DNA of 64,000 nucleotides. It comes from Actinomycetota bacterium. GTDB lineage: Bacteria > Actinomycetota > Thermoleophilia > Gaiellales > Gaiellaceae. A program made the position numbers and the translations under genes. Positions within the stretch are counted from its first letter, which is position 1. Every line of letters begins with the position of its first letter. The stretch is from positions 115,457 to 179,456 of the forward strand of contig PKYN01000002.1 of assembly GCA_003132665.1 (NCBI GenBank). Reading direction: 5' to 3'. Shown piece after piece: positions 48,263-57,839 of the stretch. The notes under the pieces were generated by a model. It was given only the letters and a program-made list of their open reading frames with translations. It was not told the DNA's origin and searched no databases.

Positions 48263-49576
48263 TCAGCCAGACGTGTGCTCGAGCGCGCCCAGATCAGGCC
48301 GTGCCTTGCGCGCGTGCCCGAGCAAATCGGTAGCCGGCGTGTATGCGGGAATCGAGCGGCCGATCGCGGGGCTACTCGAGCGGAGCCGAAAGTCGCCGCT
48401 GGAAGAACGCATGAAGCGTGGGGCCACGCCGGTGATGTTGCTGCGAAGAGTGAAAAGCCGTATCTGTCCGTTGTAGAGAGGCTCGAAGTTTCCGTCGCGG
48501 TTCTTCCAGGCCAGGTTGTTGCGGACAACGTTGGTCTGCATGACCGCGTTACCGCCCGAGCCGGTGATGCCGTGGTGCGCGTTGTCGACGATGATGTTGT
48601 TCACGACCAGGACGTTGCGCGTGTCGAAACGCGTTCCTTCCCCGTAGAACACGACGGCGTCTCCCGCCGCCGGATCGGCTTGATAAGCGCGGTTGAACGT
48701 GTTGTTGGTGACGATCGTGCCGTCAACCTGACTTCCGAGTTGAAGCTGCCGCCCGTAGGGCTGGTCGTAGAAGACGTTGTTGGCGATGATTCCGCCGACG
48801 GTCGTGTGGTCGATCCCGTCGCCCGAGTCCGAGACCGCTCCCCAGTAGACCGAATGCGTGCCTTTGGCCCAGTACGGGTCTTGCTGAACGAACGCGCCGC
48901 CGTTGTCGTGGAAGTAGTTGCCCCAGAGCTGGATGTTTCGATTGCCGGTAGGGGCTGTCTTCCCGGTGCCAACGACGAGCACGCCCATGGCGCCCGTGTG
49001 ATGGACGTTGCAACGCCTGATCTCGATGTCGTGCGAATCCTCGATGCGAATACCGTCGGCGGAGCCGACGTGGATGTCGAAGCCCTCGACCCGCAATCCG
49101 CTGCCTCTGTACACCCAGATTGCCGGGAGATCCTTACCGGCGACGCCCGTCATGTGAACGCGTCCCGTCCGGTAGGCGCGCAGCGTTACAGGGTTGAGCG
49201 GATTGCCCGCCCGCGACCACCTGAACTCGCCCGGATAGGTCCCGCCGTGCAGCAAGATCGTGCTTCCCGATAGAGGCACCGAGCGCAGGGCCTTCCCGAC
49301 CGTCCGCCAAGGTCGTTCCTTCGTTCCGGCCCAGTGATCGTTGCCGCCGCTCCCGTCAACGAAGTAGCTGCGCCCCTGCGAGGCCGCCAGAGGAGCCGGA
49401 AGCGCGGAGCCGAGGCTCACAGCGACCTTGGGGGAGGCGCCGCGAGCCGAGCCGAAGCCGACGGCCAGCGCTTCGATCAGAACTATTAGTAAAGCGGCAC
49501 GCAGTAGCCACTGGAACGACCTGGCGATGGGTCCCCCTCTTCTGCTCGGTCGAAGACGCGGACTGTACCAGACCAT
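48263..49576 (-). CDS. Secreted right-handed parallel beta-helix repeat protein
   Basis: 'SYFVDGSGGNDHWAGTKERPWRTVGKALRSV', 'IRIEDSHDIEIRRCNVHHTGAMGVLV'; start placed at MVWYSPRL because ORF upstream lacks plausible coding character. Confidence 0.82.
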   Translation of the reverse strand: MVWYSPRLRPSRRGGPIARSFQWLLRAALLIVLIEALAVGFGSARGASPKVAVSLGSALPAPLAASQGRSYFVDGSGGNDHWAGTKERPWRTVGKALRSVPLSGSTILLHGGTYPGEFRWSRAGNPLNPVTLRAYRTGRVHMTGVAGKDLPAIWVYRGSGLRVEGFDIHVGSADGIRIEDSHDIEIRRCNVHHTGAMGVLVVGTGKTAPTGNRNIQLWGNYFHDNGGAFVQQDPYWAKGTHSVYWGAVSDSGDGIDHTTVGGIIANNVFYDQPYGRQLQLGSQVDGTIVTNNTFNRAYQADPAAGDAVVFYGEGTRFDTRNVLVVNNIIVDNAHHGITGSGGNAVMQTNVVRNNLAWKNRDGNFEPLYNGQIRLFTLRSNITGVAPRFMRSSSGDFRLRSSSPAIGRSIPAYTPATDLLGHARKARPDLGALEHTSG

Positions 49577-49647
49577 ATGCTGCCAAGCAGAGCCGACGTA
49601 CAGCGCCAAGCGGAACCGTACGCACGGTTTCGCGCACGAAGTCGACC

Positions 49648-50634
49648 CTACAGAACTCCCTGGTAAACCGCGAGAAGCCTCTCCGCGACCCTGTCGAGCG
49701 AGAACTCCTCGACCTTGCCCTGGCCCTCCACGCGTTCCCCGTGGCCGAAGGCACGGGCAAGCTTCTCGGCCAGGTCGGCCGCCGTCGCTTCGGCGATGAA
49801 GCATCCGCTCACTCCGGCCAGGCGCTCGCGAACGTCGCCCACGTCCACGCTGACGACCGCGACAGCGCAGGCCAGCGCCTCCTTGACTACGTTCGGGGAG
49901 CCCTCGTGGGTCGAGGTCAGGACGACGACGTCCGCGGCGTTGATCCAAACTGGCACCTCGTCGTGCGACACGCCCGCAAGGACGTGCAGGTCGACCGCGG
50001 TGCCCGCGGCTCGAACCAGTTCCACGGCGGCCTGCGCGAGCGGGAAGCGCTTCTCCGGTCGATCGGGGGGTGCAGGGAATAGAACGTGCTTGCGCTCGGG
50101 CGTCCAGCCAAGCTGGCGTCGACACTCGGCGCGATCGAGCGGGCGAAAGAGCGAGAGGTCGAGCCCGTTCGAGAGCAGCCAGACCCGCTCGGGGTCGATG
50201 CCTCGCGGAAGAGCGCGGCGCAGGGTCTCGGACATCACGATGATCCCGGCGGCGCGCCGGGCGGCGCGCCGCGAGCCGCGGACGCCAAGGCGCCGTGACA
50301 GCCGGTCGAGGCTGTTCCGCCCCGGACCGCCGAGCAGATCGGTGCCCTGGAACGAGACGACGACGGGTCGGTCGACCACGCAGCGCGTGACGATGTCGGC
50401 CATCACCCCGCCGTAGAGCACGTGCACCAAGTCGGGGTCGGACGCGACAACGAGCTCGCGCAGGCGACCGGGAAGCGTCCGGTACACGCGGCGCCCGGCC
50501 TGCCGACGGTCGACGTAGAGCAGATCGACCTCAACCCCCAACTCGCGCAGACTCTCTTCCTGCCGGCGCACGTAGTTGCCGACACCCGGCTGTTCCGGGG
50601 TCGGGTAGTTGTTCGTCACCATCAGGAGTCTCAT
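49648..50634 (-). CDS. Glycosyltransferase (GT4-like)
   Basis: 'LLMVTNNYPTPEQPGVGNYVRRQEESLRELGVEVD', 'VVLTSTHEGSPNVVKEALACAVAVVSVDVGDVRERLAG'. Confidence 0.93.
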   Translation of the reverse strand: MRLLMVTNNYPTPEQPGVGNYVRRQEESLRELGVEVDLLYVDRRQAGRRVYRTLPGRLRELVVASDPDLVHVLYGGVMADIVTRCVVDRPVVVSFQGTDLLGGPGRNSLDRLSRRLGVRGSRRAARRAAGIIVMSETLRRALPRGIDPERVWLLSNGLDLSLFRPLDRAECRRQLGWTPERKHVLFPAPPDRPEKRFPLAQAAVELVRAAGTAVDLHVLAGVSHDEVPVWINAADVVVLTSTHEGSPNVVKEALACAVAVVSVDVGDVRERLAGVSGCFIAEATAADLAEKLARAFGHGERVEGQGKVEEFSLDRVAERLLAVYQGVL

Positions 50635-51659
50635 CGTGACGAGCTCCGGCGGAGGGTATGCCGCGGACGCAGCAAGCGGAAGGCGACCTTGCGCGTGAGA
50701 GCAAGGCCAGAGGCCGTCATGCTCCGCGCGCCGCGCTCCCAGTCGGCGGCTGTCTGCCTGATCGAGGCTCGCGGGGCCAGCGCGTCCGTCGCGAGCAGCT
50801 GCTCGATGTGGAGCCGGTGGTAGAAGGGACTCGCGACGTGCTTGATCGGATGCGGGAAGAGGTCGTAGCGAGACCAGTGCGGGCGCGCGCGATAGAGCTC
50901 CAGCCGCGCGGCGAGCGCGTCGATTCCCGCATCGAAGGCAGCCGCGAAACGCTCATCACCCTGCGCGGAGGACGCGGCGAGATCGTAAAGGCCCCAGAGC
51001 CCGAAGATCCAACCGTTGAGCACGTGCGAAGGCGATTGCGTCGGGTACTCCTGCAGCACGGGCCCCTCGGGCGTCTCGGCAATGAGTCCCATTCCGGGGT
51101 CGACGAGCGCCCGGCCGGCGCGAATCGCCGCCGCTTCCAGCGCGGGGTCGGCCAGAGTGTGTGCGGCGCGGACGAGCAGGCTGGCGGCCTCCCCCTGCGC
51201 CATGGCCGACAACCACGGCGCCTCGACGGAATAGGTGTGCGCCATCGGGAACAGGTACCGAATCCCGCCGTCCTCGTCCATCGCAGACGCAAGCCATTCG
51301 CTCGCGCGGGCGACGACGTCGCGCCATGCCGCCGCCGTCTCGATCTGCTGCCAGGCCGCCAGCCCGAGCTGGGCGATCGTCACCGGGTTTGCCCGCGTTC
51401 GATCGGCGCTCAGGCGCACGAGCGCCTCGGTGGCCTCCTGCGGATCACGGGCAAGGCCGAGCGCGAAGGGGCGCAGATCGTTGTAGTACCCCGCTTGCGG
51501 ATCGCCGGCGACGAAAGTGGCGCGAAGCTGAGGAGTGCGGGCGAGCATCACGGCGAGGGATTCTGCTTCAGGAGCACGAGATCGAGCGCCGGCGGCGCTC
51601 CCATATCCGTATCGAGCCGAAGAAGGCGACGACCGACCTCGAGCCGGACACGGCGCCAC
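50631..51659 (-). CDS. D-glucuronyl C5-epimerase C-terminal-domain-like protein
   Basis: 'YSVEAPWLSAMAQGEAASLLVRAAHTL', 'VLQEYPTQSPSHVLNGWIFGLWGLYDLA', 'HWSRYDLFP...SPFYHRLHIEQLLAT'; true start may be near 51548. Confidence 0.8.
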   Translation of the reverse strand: MAPCPARGRSSPSSARYGYGSAAGARSRAPEAESLAVMLARTPQLRATFVAGDPQAGYYNDLRPFALGLARDPQEATEALVRLSADRTRANPVTIAQLGLAAWQQIETAAAWRDVVARASEWLASAMDEDGGIRYLFPMAHTYSVEAPWLSAMAQGEAASLLVRAAHTLADPALEAAAIRAGRALVDPGMGLIAETPEGPVLQEYPTQSPSHVLNGWIFGLWGLYDLAASSAQGDERFAAAFDAGIDALAARLELYRARPHWSRYDLFPHPIKHVASPFYHRLHIEQLLATDALAPRASIRQTAADWERGARSMTASGLALTRKVAFRLLRPRHTLRRSSSR

Positions 51660-51664
51660 ATCGG

Positions 51665-52849
51665 TCAGCGACTCGCGTCGATGGGCTTGCCAGGCGTGGT
51701 ACCGAGGATCTCGTCATACACCTGTTCGAACTCGGTGACCATCCCGTCGAAACTGTACTCGTCGTGAACGCGCGCTCGAGCTCGCTCGCCCATTTTTCGC
51801 CTCAGTGCCGGGTCGTCGACCAACTTACCCAGAGCGGCGGCAAGGCCATGATCGTCGCCGATGTCGACCAGCATGCCGGCGTCGTCGTCGATGACCAGCG
51901 GCAGCGCGCCAACGCGAGTCGCGACGATCGGCACACCCGCGGCAAGGATCTCGAGCGCGGCCACGGGGAGCCCTTCCCAGTCAGAGCAGATAACACCCAC
52001 GTCGAAAGCGGCCGCGAGCCGTTTTGCATCGCGGCGCTCGCCCGCCCAGACGACGTACTCCTCCACTCCGAGCTCGGCGGCCAGGCGACGCAGCGCGTCC
52101 TCGCGCGGCCCGTCGCCGACGATGCAAAGCGTCAGCTCGCGGCCCTCGTTGCGCAGCTCGGCGAGGGCGCGCAGCAGCACCTCGTGCGCCTTCTCGGTAC
52201 GGAGCCTGGCGACGATTCCAACCACGAAGCCCTCCGGGGCCAGGCCGAGCTCCGAACGCGCTTCAGCGCGGGGTATCGCCGCATCCGGGCTAACCCCGTT
52301 CGCGATCACCCGCAGGAGCTCCGGCCGGACTCCCTCTTCCTCGAGCGACGTGGCAACTCGCTGCGACGGACAGATGATGCAGCGCGTGACCGGCGCGATC
52401 CAGTAGCGGTAGCCAAACGTTCGCTGTCGAGTTCGCACGCCGCTGAATGTCGGCTCCACCACGACCAGCGGGACACGACTGGTGCGCGCGAGCAGCGCCC
52501 CCCACATGTTGCTGCCGAGCTTGTGGGCGTGAATCAGATCGGACTCCCGCGCGACCTTGTGCGCGCGCCGAAGCTTCGACAGGGCGAAACCGCGCGAGCG
52601 ACCGAGGATCGTATAGCCGACGTCATGCTCCCGAAGTGTGGCCTCGAGCGGACCGCTGTGGCGCGTGACGAGCACGTGCGGCTCGAAGCGAGCCCGGTCG
52701 AGCGCGCAGGCGACCTCCACCGCGACCCGCTCGGCTCCGCCCGCCAACAGGCTGTCCACGATCATCGTGATCCGCTGTGTACGGCGCCTGGACGAAGATC
52801 GTGCGCTCATCTGTTTGTCGCTCTCAATGTCCCCATTTCCTCTGCACAC
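51665..52849 (-). CDS. Glycosyltransferase family 4
   Basis: 'MIVDSLLAGGAERVAVEVACALDR', 'VGIVARLRTEKAHEVLLRALAEL', 'CSDWEGLPVAALEILAAGVPIVATRVGALPLVI'. Confidence 0.94.
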   Translation of the reverse strand: MCRGNGDIESDKQMSARSSSRRRTQRITMIVDSLLAGGAERVAVEVACALDRARFEPHVLVTRHSGPLEATLREHDVGYTILGRSRGFALSKLRRAHKVARESDLIHAHKLGSNMWGALLARTSRVPLVVVEPTFSGVRTRQRTFGYRYWIAPVTRCIICPSQRVATSLEEEGVRPELLRVIANGVSPDAAIPRAEARSELGLAPEGFVVGIVARLRTEKAHEVLLRALAELRNEGRELTLCIVGDGPREDALRRLAAELGVEEYVVWAGERRDAKRLAAAFDVGVICSDWEGLPVAALEILAAGVPIVATRVGALPLVIDDDAGMLVDIGDDHGLAAALGKLVDDPALRRKMGERARARVHDEYSFDGMVTEFEQVYDEILGTTPGKPIDASR

Positions 52850-52988
52850 AGATAGCAGTCTGACCGAAGGCGAGCTTAGGGAGGTTGCAGAACGGCGTCA
52901 ACCGTCGCTCGGGATCTCGTCGGAAGCGTCAGTCAGTCGCCATATCTGACGTCGTTGCCAGTTATTTTCTGGTTTTTCGTTCTTCGCG

Positions 52989-53834
52989 TTACTTTGTTCC
53001 GATTAATCGGATACCTAGCAATAACCTCAGCGGTCGACTTCTGGCAATAGCCTTCCTAAGAGCATAAGGGAGTACGCCTAATAATGCCTCGCATAGGACT
53101 GCTGGATATATAGGAACCCGTATATATACCCCCTTTGCTCCCAGGATCACCCTAACTCGCGTGAACCCGACTTTCCTAAATAGACCGCTCAATTCTCGAG
53201 TAGAGTACTCCCTGAGGTGGAAACCAGTCGCCACCTCGTCGTAGTCCCTTGAAATATCATAGGGACCTCCCAATCGATTTGGCGTAATGCAAATATACTT
53301 CGCGCCAGGTATCAGAACACTATAGATATTCTCCAGTTGTTCTCGTGCATCGTCGGGATGTAAGTGCTCCATCAACTGATTGCTGTACGCGACATCTACG
53401 CAATTGGGGGGCAGCGGTACGCTACTACCGTCAGAAAGAATGAGATGGAAGTTCGGTGGCTGCTTTGAGCTCTTCGTAATCTCATCAGAGACATCGACCG
53501 CATAGACCTGCTTCACGCGCTTGGCTACTTCGAAAGACAATGCGCAGTCACCAGGTCCGGCCTCTAGAAACGTTATGTCTTCGCTTAAGAACGGCTTGAG
53601 AAGCTTCATCTGCGAGGAAACAGCCGCTTTTATCTCTTGGGGAGATGATTTTCGGGTCAGTTGTGGATGAAGCGGAACTCGCCTATAGAGTTCGTCATAG
53701 AGCGTGGAATACAGCAAGCGTCTCTCTTCGCGAGAAGCATTACGCAATCTGCCTGCCAGCTCCCTTTCGATTAAATAGTGCTCTCTGAGTTGCTCCGTCG
53801 TTCTCTGACCACTCTTCGCCGGCTGTAGCGCCAT
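52989..53834 (-). CDS. Class I SAM-dependent methyltransferase
   Basis: 'ITFLEAGPGDCALSFEVAKRVKQVYAVDVSDEI', 'VDVAYSNQLMEHLHPDDAREQLENIYSVLIPGAKYICITPNR'. Confidence 0.88.
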   Translation of the reverse strand: MALQPAKSGQRTTEQLREHYLIERELAGRLRNASREERRLLYSTLYDELYRRVPLHPQLTRKSSPQEIKAAVSSQMKLLKPFLSEDITFLEAGPGDCALSFEVAKRVKQVYAVDVSDEITKSSKQPPNFHLILSDGSSVPLPPNCVDVAYSNQLMEHLHPDDAREQLENIYSVLIPGAKYICITPNRLGGPYDISRDYDEVATGFHLREYSTRELSGLFRKVGFTRVRVILGAKGVYIRVPIYPAVLCEALLGVLPYALRKAIARSRPLRLLLGIRLIGTK

Positions 53835-54152
53835 AGTCGATTGCCACCCGATTCATGTGCTTGGGATATTTCTGAGTCCGCCGCGGCGTTCCGAGCGCTT
53901 CGACAGGGAGTCGGCTCGTGGCCTTTGCACACAACCCGAACGCCCCTCACGAAATCGAATAGTGGCCTCGTGTGAGGGTCGTCGGGCAGCGGAAGCCTCG
54001 CGACCTTTCGATTGTCGCTAGCGCGCGGCTGGTCTATTCGCGACTCAATGCTCATCCTCCGCTCGGAGGATCTCACAGAATTCGTACGTCTGCCGAATAG
54101 TCCGAGCTCCGACCGCGCCGATACGCGCGTTCTCACTCGAAACCGCCGGTCG

Positions 54153-55916
54153 CTACTTCCCGGTGTACGCCCCGACATCCGCGCCGCTGCGCGTAACGCC
54201 CTGGATGTCGTTCGGCGGCGTGTAATCGGGATCGCCCTTACCAGCAGCCGCGCTCCCGGCAGCTAGCCGGAAGTCGTGAGTCGCGGCGTTGGCGAAGAGC
54301 GGGTCTCCATGGATATTGTGAAGCCCGTTCGTGAAAAGAACGAAGCCGCTGTCTGTGCCAACGAAGCCACCAGCGGCGTTGTTCCAGCCGAGATTGTAGT
54401 CGACGAGGTTAGACGGCATGTCAACCGAGGCGGAACCCCCTGCGGCAAGCTGCAAGCAGTTCGCCACGATGTTGTTCTCGACAACTAGGTTCCGGGATGC
54501 GTAGTTGTCCGAGCCGTCATTCCAGATCTCGATCCCGTTCGCCGCGTACGGACTAGACGAGTAGGCGTGGTTGATCGTGTTGTTAACGACGATCGTCCCC
54601 CAGGCGGATTGTCCTAACTGAATGCCGCGACCGGTGGGCTGGTCGTAGATCAGGTTGTTGGCGATGACGCCGCCGATGGCACCGTGCTGCGTCCCGTCCG
54701 GCGTGTTTGGCGCCCCGCCCCAGTAGACGGCATGGTCGCCTTTGATCGCATAGGTCTCGTTGCCGGGGAACTTCCCGCCGTTGTCATGGAAGACGGAGTT
54801 CCACAACTGGATGTTCTGCGAGTAAGGCTGCGTCGAGCCATAGGCAATCCCGTCGACGAGAACGCCCTGAACGCCGTTCCCGTGAACATCGAGGCTCTCG
54901 AGCTCGACATCCGACGAGTTCTCGACCTTGACCCCGTTGCCGTTGGCGTTCGACACCGTGACACCGCTCAGGCGGACAGCCTTCACGTTGAAGATGAAGA
55001 TCGCCGGATAGCCGTAGGCGGACGACGACGAGTCACCGCTGAAGACGGGAGCCTCACTTGGATAGTTCCGAATCGTGACCGGATTCGACGAGCTGAACTG
55101 GCGGTCTCGAATCTCCTGCATGCCCTTGTACGTTCCGCCGCGCACGTAGATCATCGTGCCTGAGCTCGCGAGCGATAGCGCCCTGGCGATGCTGAGGCAG
55201 GGAAGGGAGATCGAGCACGAATTCGAGTCCGATCCGGTCGGCGCCACGTAGAGGGTTGACCCGGAGGACTGCGGCAGCCTGGTAGGCAGCTTGGAGCCGA
55301 GAGCCGGCGGCGGCGTGGTCGTCGGCGTTGTCGTGGTCGGCGTGGTGGTCGTCGGCGTGGTGGTCGTCGGCGTCGTTGTCGTCGGCGTCGTTGTCGTCAG
55401 CGTCGTTGTCGTCGGCGTGGTGGTCGTCGGCGTGGTGGTTGTCGGAGGCGGAGCAGCGATCTTGTTCGAGACGTTGACCGTGACGCTTGCACTCGCCGAA
55501 GTCGCGGCGACGTAGGCGACCGCCTTCAACGTGTGCGATCCGTTCGAGAGCTTGGTCGTGTCGAGCAGTCCCGTTCCGGCGTACACGTTCGCCGCGCTCG
55601 CCGCGCTCCACTTGACAGTGCCGTCAACGACGAAATCGACTCTCGTAGGCGTCGCGCCCGAGATGCTCGTCTGCCACTTGATCGTGCCCGTGACCATCTG
55701 CCTGTTCCTGGGAGAGGTGACAGAGATCGTGACCGGCTTCTTCCGGGACGAGATGGACGCCATCGCCGCTTGCCAGGCCGCCGTCCGCTTAGCGGCGGCG
55801 GTCGAGATACCGGGGATCGAGACGAGTAGAGACAGGGCGACAAGGGCGACGAGGATGTGCTTGATGCCGAAGCCTGCGGCGGGCCGGGTTCTCATACATT
55901 GCTGTATCGAACCCAC
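54153..55916 (-). CDS. Secreted right-handed parallel beta-helix protein with Ig-like N-domain and Thr/Pro linker
   Basis: Signal peptide; Ig-like 'ISVTSPRNRQMVTGTIKWQTSISGATPTRVDFVVDG'; (TTTTP)n linker; 'LYVAPTGSDSNSCSISLPCLSIARALSLAS'. Confidence 0.87.
   Translation of the reverse strand: MGSIQQCMRTRPAAGFGIKHILVALVALSLLVSIPGISTAAAKRTAAWQAAMASISSRKKPVTISVTSPRNRQMVTGTIKWQTSISGATPTRVDFVVDGTVKWSAASAANVYAGTGLLDTTKLSNGSHTLKAVAYVAATSASASVTVNVSNKIAAPPPTTTTPTTTTPTTTTLTTTTPTTTTPTTTTPTTTTPTTTTPTTTPPPALGSKLPTRLPQSSGSTLYVAPTGSDSNSCSISLPCLSIARALSLASSGTMIYVRGGTYKGMQEIRDRQFSSSNPVTIRNYPSEAPVFSGDSSSSAYGYPAIFIFNVKAVRLSGVTVSNANGNGVKVENSSDVELESLDVHGNGVQGVLVDGIAYGSTQPYSQNIQLWNSVFHDNGGKFPGNETYAIKGDHAVYWGGAPNTPDGTQHGAIGGVIANNLIYDQPTGRGIQLGQSAWGTIVVNNTINHAYSSSPYAANGIEIWNDGSDNYASRNLVVENNIVANCLQLAAGGSASVDMPSNLVDYNLGWNNAAGGFVGTDSGFVLFTNGLHNIHGDPLFANAATHDFRLAAGSAAAGKGDPDYTPPNDIQGVTRSGADVGAYTGK
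55317..55444 (-). repeat. 15-bp minisatellite encoding (TTTTP)n
   Basis: ggcgt(g/c)gt(g/t)gtcgtc-type units repeated about 8 times. Confidence 0.9.
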
Positions 55917-56055
55917 ATGCGGAGCCGCAGATACCTCGAAGGAGTAGCGTGTCGGGCCGCGGTTGGGTGACGCGCCCTACGCAGAAAGGGTGGGCCGGTG
56001 CGTAACTCTCCGCAACCGAAGGCCCCCTACCCGCCGAAGCCTTCCGAAAGGTGAC

Positions 56056-56832
56056 TCAACCCCGGCGCGCGAGCATCCGCGCGCGTTCCGCCAACGGCCA
56101 GATCGCCGAACGTCGAAGACGGCGAACCGTTGGCGAGACCTTCGCCCGGAAGGTGCGCATCGAGTCGTGGCGTTGGAACGAGACGCGCGGCCATTCGAGC
56201 AGTTGGGGCGCCGCCGGGAATCGCTGTGGAAGCGTGCAGGCCGCCGCGTAGCCGGCCCGGGCGGTGGCCGCCACCACTCGCTGGTCGTAGTCGCCGCTCG
56301 GATAGGCAAGCGTGCGACAGGGAACTCCAAGCTCCGCTTCGAGTCGCTGACGCGAAGCTTGCAACTCCCAATCGAGCGCGGTCTCGTCGAGCTGCGTCAG
56401 GAAGGGATGGCTCATCGCGTGCGAGCCGATCTCCCAGCCGGCGTCGCGGAGGCGGCGAAGCTCGGCCCACGACATGCTGAACAGCTCATGGTGGTGCTCG
56501 GTGCGGCGATAGGGCTCGAGCACGGGTCCCACGACCGGCTCATCTTGCGCGTCGACAGAGACCGGCCATGCGAAGACCGTGGCCGGCACTTCGAGCTTCG
56601 AAAGCACCGGGAATCCGTGCTCCAGCACCGAGCGAAAGCCGTCGTCGAAAGTGACGGCGAAGATCTTGCCTTCGCGCCGTGAGACCACCGCGTCGTAGAA
56701 CGTGGCCGGCCGATAGCCGCGAGAGAGCAGGAACGAAACGTGCTCGCCGAGTCGCTCCGGCCTGATGGCAAGCCCGATCGGCCAGCTCGGGCTGACCGCG
56801 TGGTAACAGAGAACAATGGTGTCGTCGCGCAC
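56056..56832 (-). CDS. Polysaccharide deacetylase (NodB/CE4 family)
   Basis: 'VLCYHAVSPSWP', 'FAVTFDDGFRSVLEHGFPVL', 'GWEIGSHAMSHPFLTQLD', 'TLAYPSGDYDQRVV'; ORF extends to 57063 but overlaps GT2; start uncertain. Confidence 0.88.
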   Translation of the reverse strand: MRDDTIVLCYHAVSPSWPIGLAIRPERLGEHVSFLLSRGYRPATFYDAVVSRREGKIFAVTFDDGFRSVLEHGFPVLSKLEVPATVFAWPVSVDAQDEPVVGPVLEPYRRTEHHHELFSMSWAELRRLRDAGWEIGSHAMSHPFLTQLDETALDWELQASRQRLEAELGVPCRTLAYPSGDYDQRVVAATARAGYAAACTLPQRFPAAPQLLEWPRVSFQRHDSMRTFRAKVSPTVRRLRRSAIWPLAERARMLARRG

Positions 56833-56894
56833 GATCAGATCACGCAGGATACGAGAAACACCGGCGAGTAATGCCTTCGCCCGTGGTTGTCGAC

Positions 56895-57839
56895 TCAGTC
56901 CCTCGGCGGCAGACAGGCAGTCAACGTCTGCTCGACGTCGGCCGGTAACACCCGAAGCCGTTGCCGCCGCGCGAGCAGACGACCCTTGAGGCGGCGGGCA
57001 AGACGGCGAAGCCGCTCGGCGCCGGAGGGACGATCGAGCAGCTCGACCTGCCGCTCCCACCACGTCGCGCGCGAGCTTGCTACCGCTCGCAGCTCGCCGG
57101 AAAGCTCGTGCTCATCGAGGATCAAGCGGTAGACCTTGCATATTCCCTCGTACAGCCGCCTGGGATCGCTGGTCAGCGAGCCCGGTCGCTCACGATGAAT
57201 CGCGAGCACCTCTCCGGCGAAAACGGCCGCCTGCCGAGCCTCGAGCAGTCGAACCCAGAGCTCGAAGTCTTCTCCGTGCCAGAGGCGTTCGTCGAAACCG
57301 GCGCACTTCACCAGCGCTTCGCGCCGCACGGTCACAGACGTGTATATGAAGTTGCTCCGTTCGAGCAGTAAAGCCAGGAACCGGTGCGGTTCCCTCGGCG
57401 GGCGGGATGGCGGTCGCCAATGAGCCATAGCGGTCGTGGTTCGAACGTGGGCTCCGTCGGAGCCGAGCACCCAGGCGTCCGTGTAGGCAAAAGCGGCGCT
57501 CCGCTCGCGATCGAGCACCTCGCCCATTCGCTCCAGGTAGCGCGGCAACCAGAGATCGTCGCCGTCGAGCATGCTGACGAGCTCTCCGCGGGCAAGTTCG
57601 ATCGCGGTGTTTCGCGCCGCCGCCGGTCCCTTGTTCGGTTGACTGACCAAACGGATTCGAGCGTCCGCCGCGGCGAAGTCCCGAACGATCGACGCCGTCT
57701 CGTCGCTAGAGCCGTCGTCGACGACGATCAGCTCGAAGTCGTCGCAGGTCTGAGCCAGAACGGACCTGATCGCATCGCCAATCGTCGATTCCGCGTCATG
57801 CGCCGGGACGACGACGCTGAAGCGCGGGTCTCGGCTCAT
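56895..57839 (-). CDS. Glycosyltransferase family 2
   Basis: 'FSVVVPAHDAESTIGDAIRSVLAQTCDDFELIVVDDGSSDETASIVRDFAAAD'. Confidence 0.95.
   Translation of the reverse strand: MSRDPRFSVVVPAHDAESTIGDAIRSVLAQTCDDFELIVVDDGSSDETASIVRDFAAADARIRLVSQPNKGPAAARNTAIELARGELVSMLDGDDLWLPRYLERMGEVLDRERSAAFAYTDAWVLGSDGAHVRTTTAMAHWRPPSRPPREPHRFLALLLERSNFIYTSVTVRREALVKCAGFDERLWHGEDFELWVRLLEARQAAVFAGEVLAIHRERPGSLTSDPRRLYEGICKVYRLILDEHELSGELRAVASSRATWWERQVELLDRPSGAERLRRLARRLKGRLLARRQRLRVLPADVEQTLTACLPPRD

Noticed and set aside
49577-50125. N-terminal extension of the beta-helix ORF up to 50125
   Set aside because: Overlaps the glycosyltransferase gene and is Arg/Gly-rich without family similarity; start placed near 49576
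55317-55444. CRISPR-like array at the 15-bp repeats
   Set aside because: Repeats are contiguous, in frame, encode TTTTP linkers and have no spacers
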